This document shows positions 1 to 3,980 of a stretch of 5,181 nucleotides of DNA, in pieces; within the stretch, counting starts at the first letter, position 1; every line of letters begins with the position of its first letter. Both the position numbers and the translations under genes were made by a program. The notes below the pieces were generated by a model, which was given only the letters and a program-made list of their open reading frames with translations, was not told the origin of the DNA and ran no database searches. The DNA is from an uncultured Planctomycetota bacterium (GTDB lineage: Bacteria > Planctomycetota > Phycisphaerae > Sedimentisphaerales > Anaerobacaceae). The stretch lies in NCBI GenBank assembly GCA_903927855.1, contig CAIYOL010000016.1, positions 1 through 5,181 on the forward strand, written 5' to 3'.

Positions 1-159
1 GACGGCTCAATCGGCTTTGGCGACCTTAGGATAATGAGTGAAAACTGGCTTGATGGGCCGGGTCTTCCGGGAGATTTCTACAAAGACGAGAATAATATTG
101 TTAACTTCCTGGATTTCGCCGAATTTGCAAACCATTGGCTTGAAGGCCCTATCCCGTAA
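1..159 (+). CDS. C-terminal end of a secreted dockerin-like repeat protein (partial)
   Basis: Frame 1 is open from the window edge to a TAA at 157-159, giving the last 52 residues of a larger protein whose start lies outside. The fragment has two half-repeats. The first reads DGSIGFGDLRIMSENWL (1-17). The second starts GDFYKDENN at residue 24, continues with N35, D38 and E41, and ends HWLEG (45-49). Spaced D/N residues followed by a hydrophobic helix ending in a Trp-Leu pair resemble the duplicated calcium-binding loops of type I dockerins. Terminal duplicated modules of this kind are very common in large secreted proteins of Phycisphaerae, many of them glycan-active or LamG-type. What the module binds in these non-cellulosomal bacteria is not established. 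The catalytic or main domain is outside the window, so no specific function can be given. Absence of a start reflects the window edge, not a broken gene. Confidence 0.8.
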   Translation, partial: DGSIGFGDLRIMSENWLDGPGLPGDFYKDENNIVNFLDFAEFANHWLEGPIP

Positions 160-302
160 GGTCGGTTGCGGTTTGATAATCACCAGGCAGTAGGGGAGCA
201 AGAATTTTGAGGTGCGTGAACTTTTGATTTTGGCGATAGTAAACGACATATCTCATCCCGGTGGGACAGTAAAAAGCACATCCCGCAGGACACGCGAGGC
301 AA

Positions 303-326
303 GCGGTTGCACCCTAGGTGAAACGC
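303..326. other. Imperfect hairpin, possible structured RNA element
   Basis: The left arm GCGGTTGCACC (303-313) pairs with the right arm GGTGAAACGC (317-326) around a 3-base loop CTA. Nine pairs form (GCG, TT, CACC), with one bulged G and one G-A mismatch. No T-tract follows on either side, so it is not an obvious terminator. A second perfect 5-bp hairpin follows at 343-355. Whether the region is transcribed is unknown; this is a structural observation only. Confidence 0.35.
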
Positions 327-363
327 CGGGTTAGATACGTCACCGACAAAGTCGGCAGTATGG

Positions 364-392
364 TGAACATGCTCAGTCATATATCGTATAAT
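364..392 (+). promoter_or_regulatory. Sigma70-like promoter upstream of the cysteine-rich membrane protein gene
   Basis: A perfect -10 hexamer TATAAT lies at 387-392. The -35 candidate TGAACA at 364-369 matches four of six consensus bases, and the spacer is exactly 17 bases. Transcription would begin near 399 and give a leader of about 90 bases before the ATG at 490. The leader would contain the hairpin at 438-455. No operator is recognisable. Planctomycete promoters are not well characterised, so this relies on the general sigma70 consensus. Confidence 0.5.
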
Positions 393-468
393 GATGGCGT
401 TTGAGGGAGATTTTGGTATTATCATGGAAGCGAAAGACCCGGCTGTGCGGTCGGGCGTTTTAATTTGA
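391..468 (+). CDS. Possible 25-codon leader ORF or gene remnant (doubtful)
   Basis: An open frame starts with tandem ATG codons at 391 and 394 and ends with TGA at 466-468. Its second half reads EAKDPAVRSGVLI, which loosely recalls the DPAxRS segment near the N-terminus of serine acetyltransferases. That match is too short to establish homology. There is no good Shine-Dalgarno sequence: GAGGGAG at 403-409 lies 14 bases before the internal ATG at 424. The first ATG overlaps the -10 hexamer, so this ORF cannot be translated in full from the promoter proposed at 364-392, although the internal ATG at 424 could be. It could be a leader peptide, a decayed gene fragment or chance. Confidence 0.15.
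   Translation: MMAFEGDFGIIMEAKDPAVRSGVLI
438..461 (+). terminator. Terminator-like hairpin in the leader of the cysteine-rich gene
   Basis: CCCGGC (438-443) pairs with GTCGGG (450-455), with one G-T wobble, around a 6-base loop. After two bases a run of four T (458-461) follows. It sits between the proposed start of transcription (about 399) and the ATG at 490, so it could act as an attenuator. It could also be the late terminator of the upstream secreted-protein gene that ends at 159. The short T-run makes termination strength uncertain. Confidence 0.4.
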
Positions 469-489
469 GCAATATCAAGGAGAACTAAA

Positions 490-888
490 ATGAGCGAAAT
501 CGAGAAGAAAGACGAAGGTCAAAAATGCTGCTGTTGCTGTCAGTGCTTTAAGGCGATTGTTATGGCGATTGTGCTTCTGGTGATAGGGGCAGCAATCGGG
601 CACGTGATGACGATTAAGTGCTGCCCGATGATGGGGCCTTGGGGCGGTCATGGGATGAAGGCGTGCTGGGAGAGGGAGCGTGAGGGCGGCTGGGAAAATA
701 AGTTCCAAGAAGAAAAGGAAATTTGCAGCAAAGAAAAGGGCTGGTTCGGACAAAAGACTGACATGGGAAAGTGCAAGCCTGGCTGCACCTGTCCGATGTG
801 CACCAAGATGAGGGCCTGTATGCAGGAGCCAAATAAGCCCGTGTGTCCGATGACGGGCAAAAAAGAAGGTAAGCCAGAGAAAGACTAA
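490..888 (+). CDS. Cysteine- and methionine-rich single-pass membrane protein, putative metal binder
   Basis: A 132-residue protein that I cannot assign to a named family. ATG 490 is chosen because AAGGAG (477-482) lies seven bases upstream. A charged N-terminus (1-12) leads to a cysteine block at 13-19, CCCCCQC. A single hydrophobic helix follows at about 20-42, and then a hydrophilic tail of about 90 residues. There are 16 Cys and 11 Met. Three Cys-Pro-Met motifs occur at 45-47, 101-103 and 119-121, and Cys95, 99, 101, 104, 110 and 119 cluster near the C-terminus. The helix has no lipobox or clear signal peptidase site, so it is probably a membrane anchor. Which side the tail faces is unclear: the cysteine block on the N-terminal side would be cytoplasmic if the tail is outside. 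Cys/Met-rich tails of this sort suggest binding of soft metals (Cu, Ag, Zn) or thiol chemistry; that is inference. It is preceded by its own promoter and appears to be a single-gene unit. Confidence 0.8.
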   Translation: MSEIEKKDEGQKCCCCCQCFKAIVMAIVLLVIGAAIGHVMTIKCCPMMGPWGGHGMKACWEREREGGWENKFQEEKEICSKEKGWFGQKTDMGKCKPGCTCPMCTKMRACMQEPNKPVCPMTGKKEGKPEKD

Positions 889-905
889 AAGCGGGACGGC
901 TTTAG
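885..905. terminator. Hairpin between convergent genes, possible bidirectional terminator
   Basis: CTAAA-A-GC (885-892) pairs with GCTTTAG (899-905) around the loop GGGACG, giving seven pairs with one bulged A. It overlaps the stop codon of the cysteine-rich gene (886-888) and lies just past the stop of the minus-strand pseudouridine synthase (911). The arms are A/T-rich, so both strands carry a short T-stretch. The T-tracts are short, so termination efficiency is uncertain. Confidence 0.35.
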
Positions 906-910
906 TGTAA

Positions 911-1615
911 TCAGTCCGGGTTATCAGCGAGCAGGCAGCGGAAATAAGCCGGCGGTTTGGCCTGCAAAGTCAACTGCCGGCCGGTCACGGGATGTCTGAA
1001 GGATATGGATTTGGAATGGAGGGCTAGGCGTTTGAATTTGTCGGCGGCCTTTCCATATTTTCTGTCGCCAACAACGGGATGTCCCTTATCGGCGAAGTGG
1101 ACACGGATTTGGTTTTTCCTGCCGGTCAAAAGGGTAATTTCCAACAGACTGAACAGGGGGGTTTCTTTCAGCACTTTATAAGCGGTTCGCGAGAGCTTGC
1201 CTTTTGCGGGGTCGTTGGTGGAATAGACGACGAAGGCCTTGTTCTCGGCGAGGTAGGAGGTAATGATTCCTTCTTTTTGGTGGAGGCGGCCGTGGACGAC
1301 CGCGAGGTATTTCTTTTCTGTTTCTTTCCAATGGGCCTGCAGGCGTAACTTAATTTCCTCGCTTTTTGCAAAGACGAGGACGCCTGAAGTCCACTGGTCG
1401 ATGCGGTGGACGATGAAGAGGCGGTTACGCGATTTTGAATAGCCCTTACGGACATAATCGGTCAGGAAGCAGTAGGCGGTCTGTGTTTTATTAGTCGGTG
1501 TTGCGACCGACAACAATCCAGCGGGTTTATCCACGACGATGAGACTCTCATCTTCGTAGAGTATTTCCAGCCCTTTGGGCAGGTGTTTATTAGTTGGACG
1601 TTTTTTCCCAAGCAT
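911..1615 (-). CDS. RluA-family RNA pseudouridine synthase
   Basis: A 234-residue protein that would convert specific uridines in rRNA or tRNA to pseudouridine. Family motifs appear in order. Residues 16-34 (EILYEDESLIVVDKPAGLL) form the first conserved strand region. HRIDQWTSGVLVFAK (70-84) holds the catalytic aspartate D73. LLTGRKNQIRVHF (162-174) and GHPVVGDRKYG (178-188) are the later RluA motifs. There is no N-terminal S4 domain, so this is the short, single-domain form; its RNA target cannot be told from sequence. The residue after the catalytic Asp is Gln (HRIDQ), where the common motif is HRLDR. ATG 1615 is the only sensible start, because an in-frame TAA lies about 10 to 12 bases upstream. 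That leader has no Shine-Dalgarno sequence (it reads CTCCTCC, not AGGAGG). The gene is convergent with the cysteine-rich gene and divergent from the marC operon. Confidence 0.92.
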   Translation of the reverse strand: MLGKKRPTNKHLPKGLEILYEDESLIVVDKPAGLLSVATPTNKTQTAYCFLTDYVRKGYSKSRNRLFIVHRIDQWTSGVLVFAKSEEIKLRLQAHWKETEKKYLAVVHGRLHQKEGIITSYLAENKAFVVYSTNDPAKGKLSRTAYKVLKETPLFSLLEITLLTGRKNQIRVHFADKGHPVVGDRKYGKAADKFKRLALHSKSISFRHPVTGRQLTLQAKPPAYFRCLLADNPD

Positions 1616-1625
1616 ACGGAGGAGT

Positions 1626-1654
1626 ATTTAACCATAGATAGAGGAAAATACCAA
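1626..1654 (-). promoter_or_regulatory. Possible minus-strand promoter giving a nearly leaderless pseudouridine synthase mRNA
   Basis: Read on the minus strand, TTGGTA (1654-1649) matches four of six -35 consensus bases. TTAAAT (1631-1626) matches four of six -10 bases, and the spacer is 17 bases. Transcription would start near 1619, only about four bases before the ATG at 1615. That fits the missing ribosome binding site. Both hexamers are degenerate, so the call is tentative. Confidence 0.3.
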
Positions 1655-1659
1655 GCCAG

Positions 1660-1687
1660 TTGCAGGAATTGAATTTGAGGGTAGAAT
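1660..1687 (+). promoter_or_regulatory. Possible promoter of the marC-GH130-PIG-L-GT4 operon
   Basis: TAGAAT at 1682-1687 matches five of six -10 bases. TTGCAG at 1660-1665 supplies a weak -35 (TTG conserved) with a 16-base spacer. The start of transcription would be near 1694, about 45 bases before the MarC ATG. No other clear promoter is seen in the short gaps inside the cluster, so this is the best candidate for the whole operon. Confidence 0.35.
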
Positions 1688-1726
1688 ATCAAGCAGCGTT
1701 TAGTGAATAGTATTCAGCAAGATACG

Positions 1727-1732
1727 AAAGGA
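1727..1732 (+). promoter_or_regulatory. Ribosome binding site that fixes the MarC start
   Basis: AAAGGA lies six bases before the ATG at 1739. It favours this start over the in-frame GTG at 1703, which would add 12 polar residues that do not resemble the family N-terminus. Confidence 0.6.
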
Positions 1733-1738
1733 AAGAAG

Positions 1739-2317
1739 ATGGAGCTTAAAGATATTTTGCCGGCGTTTATACCGATATTCGTAGCGGTCGATGCGATAGG
1801 GGTGCTGCCGATTTTTATTACGCTGACCGAAGAGGTGGAACAGCAGAAAAAGATAAAGGTGATTGCGCAATCGATGCTTACGGCAGTGTGCATAGCGGTG
1901 GCGTTTATATTCCTTGGCAAGATGGTGTTCAAGGCGCTGGGGATAAGGATGGAGGATTTTATGGTAGCGGGCGGGGCGATACTTTTCTGTTTGGCGATAT
2001 CGGATATTATTAACCCTGTGAAGAAAAGGCGAATACCGACAGAGGAGCTCGGGGCAGTACCGCTGGGGACGCCTTTGATAGCAGGGCCTGCGGTTTTGAC
2101 CACATCAATGGTTATGGTTTCGCAATACGGATTGGCCGCCACGTTTATTTCAGTAGTGGTAAATATTATGCTGGCGGGTATAATTTTTAGCGGAGCGGCA
2201 ACGGTGATGAGGTTTTTGGGCGAGGCCGGCTCGAAGGCGCTTTCGAAGATAATGAGTCTGCTGCTGGCGGCAATAGCGGTGATGCTGATAAGAAAAGGAA
2301 TGGCGGGACTTTTATAG
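1739..2317 (+). CDS. MarC-family integral membrane protein
   Basis: A 192-residue polytopic inner-membrane protein of the MarC (UPF0056) family. Family members are usually about 200 residues with six membrane helices and have no agreed biochemical function; the early link to multiple antibiotic resistance in E. coli was not upheld. Predicted helices lie at about 6-29, 45-66, 72-91, 108-127, 133-155 and 171-188. Recognisable family segments are FIPIFVAVDAIGVLPIF (10-26), the AGGAILFCLAISDI stretch (77-90) and PLGTPLIAGPAVLTT (108-122). The usual Asp-Pro of the first motif is Asp-Ala here (D18-A19). It is the first gene of a tight cluster, with 28 bases to the GH130 gene. A role moving or sensing a metabolite of the downstream glycan pathway is possible, but this is only guilt by association. 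Confidence 0.9.
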   Translation: MELKDILPAFIPIFVAVDAIGVLPIFITLTEEVEQQKKIKVIAQSMLTAVCIAVAFIFLGKMVFKALGIRMEDFMVAGGAILFCLAISDIINPVKKRRIPTEELGAVPLGTPLIAGPAVLTTSMVMVSQYGLAATFISVVVNIMLAGIIFSGAATVMRFLGEAGSKALSKIMSLLLAAIAVMLIRKGMAGLL

Positions 2318-2345
2318 CAGGTTCTAATTTCGGGGTGATAAGTTT

Positions 2346-3320
2346 ATGAAAGATAAGACAGGCGGGCCTTTCAGCAGGGAGTTATTTACGAGGAGTCCTG
2401 ACAATCCCATTTTGTCGGTGGAAGATTGGCCATATGCTGCCAATTCGGTTTTTAATGCGGCGGCGGCAGAAGTGAACGGGGAAACAATATTACTTGCCCG
2501 CGTTGAAGATTTCAGGGGGATTTCACATTTGACGGCAGCGAGGAGCAACGACGGAATCAGTAACTGGCAAATAAGCAAGGAGCCGACGCTACGACCTGAA
2601 CCGAAGAAATATCCGGAGGAGATATGGGGTATAGAAGACCCTCGGATAACGCGGCTTGAGGAGCTAAAGAGCTGGGCGATATGTTATACGGCGTATTCGA
2701 AGGGCGGGCCGATGGTGTCGCTGGCGACGACGAGCGATTTCAAGACATTCGAACGTATAGGGCCTATTATGCCGCCAGAGGATAAGGACGCGGCGCTATT
2801 TCCGGTGAAATTCAAGGGGCTGTGGGCGATGCTGCACAGACCTGTGCCGAAGATGGCGATGTTCGGGGCACACATATGGATATCCTTTTCACCCAACCTG
2901 AAGCACTGGGGTGAACATAGGGAGATAATCCAGGCAAGAGACGGAGGATGGTGGGACGCAGGCAAGATTGGGCTGTGCGCACCGCCGATGGAGACGAAAG
3001 AGGGATGGCTGATTCTGTATCACGGCGTGCGGGTGACGGCGTCAGGCTCGATATACAGATTGGGGCTTGCGTTGTTAGATTTGGAAGACCCGACGAGAGT
3101 GATTCGGCGGAGCGACGAATGGGTTTTCGGGCCGAAGGCGCAGTATGAGCGTGAAGGCGACGTGGATGATGTTGTGTTTCCGTGCGGATGGATAAAGAAG
3201 GGGAACAAGATTTTTATGTATTACGGTGCGGCTGATTCGCGTATATGTCTTGCGACGGCCGACTTTGACGATGTGGTAGGTTTTATTCTTAAGAGTCCTT
3301 CCGGCGATTATACGGATTAG
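2346..3320 (+). CDS. GH130-family glycoside phosphorylase/hydrolase (probably acting on mannosides)
   Basis: A 324-residue, single-domain five-bladed beta-propeller protein by family. It has no signal peptide, so it is cytoplasmic. GH130 enzymes mostly phosphorolyse beta-mannosides to mannose-1-phosphate; some are hydrolases. Family landmarks are NPIL (20-23), NSVFNAAA (33-40), ARVEDFRG (51-58), AARSNDG (64-70) and WGIEDPR (94-100), with D98 the expected general acid. Later ones are LFPVKFKGLWAMLHRP (151-166), WWDAGKIG (202-209), LILYHGV (222-228), YRLGLALLDLEDP (237-249), DVVFPCG (275-281) and YYGAAD (292-297). Basic residues that could hold phosphate (R52, R57, R100, K155, R165, K207, H226) remain, which leans toward phosphorylase, but the subfamily and substrate cannot be fixed by eye. 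ATG 2346 follows GGGGTGAT (2332-2339). It lies 12 bases before the deacetylase gene, consistent with translational coupling and a shared pathway. Confidence 0.9.
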   Translation: MKDKTGGPFSRELFTRSPDNPILSVEDWPYAANSVFNAAAAEVNGETILLARVEDFRGISHLTAARSNDGISNWQISKEPTLRPEPKKYPEEIWGIEDPRITRLEELKSWAICYTAYSKGGPMVSLATTSDFKTFERIGPIMPPEDKDAALFPVKFKGLWAMLHRPVPKMAMFGAHIWISFSPNLKHWGEHREIIQARDGGWWDAGKIGLCAPPMETKEGWLILYHGVRVTASGSIYRLGLALLDLEDPTRVIRRSDEWVFGPKAQYEREGDVDDVVFPCGWIKKGNKIFMYYGAADSRICLATADFDDVVGFILKSPSGDYTD

Positions 3321-3332
3321 AGGACAAAGAAA

Positions 3333-3965
3333 ATGAGGGGCAGTAGAAGCTCAAGTTATATAAGAGAAAAGAGTAACTGTGCGGTTATAGTAGCTCATCC
3401 TGACGATGAGACGCTATGGGCGGGCGGTTTGATGCTGATGCATCCGGAGACAAAGTGGACTGTGGTAACAATCTGCAGGAAAAGCGACGCGGACCGGGCA
3501 CCAAAATTTTTCAAGGCACTTGAAGAATTCGGCGCAAGCGGTTATATGGGAGACCTTGATGACGGTCCTGAGCAGAACGCTCTGGATAACGGCGAGGTCC
3601 AGCGAACCATAATGGAGCTGCTGCCTTGTGACAGATTCGAGGTGGTTATTACACACAGTACAGCCGGCGAATATACGCGACATCTCAGGCATGAGGAGAC
3701 GGCGAAAGCGGTGATGGAGCTGCGGGAAGCCGGCAGATTGAGCGCAGGGGAAATGTGGTCTTTTGCATACGAGGACGGAGACCGAAAGTATTTGCCGCGA
3801 GCCGAGAGTGGTGCCGATTTGCAGATAGACCTGCCGGAGCATATATGGCAGAAGAAGTGTGATATTATCACCAGAATTTACGGTTTCAGTGAGGACAGTT
3901 TCGAGGCGAAGACGACGCCCCGGCGGGAGGCGTTTTGGTGTTTCAGGACCTCGGGGCACGTATAG
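3333..3965 (+). CDS. PIG-L-family zinc-dependent N-deacetylase
   Basis: A 210-residue cytoplasmic protein of the PIG-L/LmbE family. These enzymes remove acetyl groups from N-acetylglucosamine-type sugars, as in mycothiol (MshB), bacillithiol (BshB), GPI anchors and chitobiose. The N-terminal zinc and catalytic motif AHPDDETLWAGG is at 21-32: H22 and D25 are the expected zinc ligands and D24 the expected base. The third zinc ligand is probably H120 in HLRHEETAKAV (117-127), after the THSTAGEYTRH stretch (107-117). The Rossmann-like core strands VVTICRKSD (44-52) and FEVVITH (102-108) are visible. The size is slightly shorter than the typical 220-270 residues but looks complete. GAGGA (3320-3324) lies eight bases before the ATG and overlaps the previous stop, pointing to coupled translation. 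The neighbouring GT4 gene suggests the substrate is a GlcNAc-type glycoside made by that transferase, which is inference. Confidence 0.9.
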   Translation: MRGSRSSSYIREKSNCAVIVAHPDDETLWAGGLMLMHPETKWTVVTICRKSDADRAPKFFKALEEFGASGYMGDLDDGPEQNALDNGEVQRTIMELLPCDRFEVVITHSTAGEYTRHLRHEETAKAVMELREAGRLSAGEMWSFAYEDGDRKYLPRAESGADLQIDLPEHIWQKKCDIITRIYGFSEDSFEAKTTPRREAFWCFRTSGHV

Positions 3966-3980
3966 GGAAAGGAAATAAGA

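Larger units (their letters stand above)
160..489. other. 330-base non-coding gap with several hairpins, a promoter and a terminator-like element
   Basis: I see no convincing gene here on either strand. The two minus-strand reading frames that cross it have no ribosome binding site or recognisable motif. The stretch is not featureless. Short stems occur at 256-267 (TCCC/GGGA), 303-326, 343-355 (CCGAC-AAA-GTCGG) and 438-455. An imperfect direct repeat of about 14 bases (CATCCCG, two variable bases, then GG or GGG and ACA) lies at 254-268 and 279-292. I could not match it to a tRNA, SRP RNA, RNase P RNA or a riboswitch class that I can recall. The right half carries the promoter and leader of the cysteine-rich gene. 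Confidence 0.6.

Noticed and set aside
343..355. CCGAC-AAA-GTCGG as a terminator
   Set aside because: The stem is only five pairs and no T-run follows on either strand.
250..360. Known RNAs (c-di-GMP-I riboswitch, cobalamin riboswitch, SRP RNA, RNase P RNA, tRNA)
   Set aside because: None of the conserved core sequences I know for these could be found, although hairpins are present.
7..425. Two overlapping minus-strand ORFs of about 80 codons (7-249 and 180-425)
   Set aside because: No ribosome binding site or recognisable motif. The first lies mostly opposite the dockerin-like coding end and the second crosses hairpin-rich spacer.
390..430. Fluoride riboswitch, suggested by the GATGGCG string
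   Set aside because: The paired GG/CC flanks and the conserved downstream segments of that motif are missing.
1703..1738. GTG start at 1703 for the MarC protein
   Set aside because: It adds a polar 12-residue leader unlike the family and has no ribosome binding site, while ATG 1739 has AAAGGA at good spacing.
3414..3959. Minus-strand ORF of 181 codons opposite the deacetylase gene
   Set aside because: It is the shadow of a clear PIG-L gene. Its composition is biased and it has no domain or ribosome binding site.
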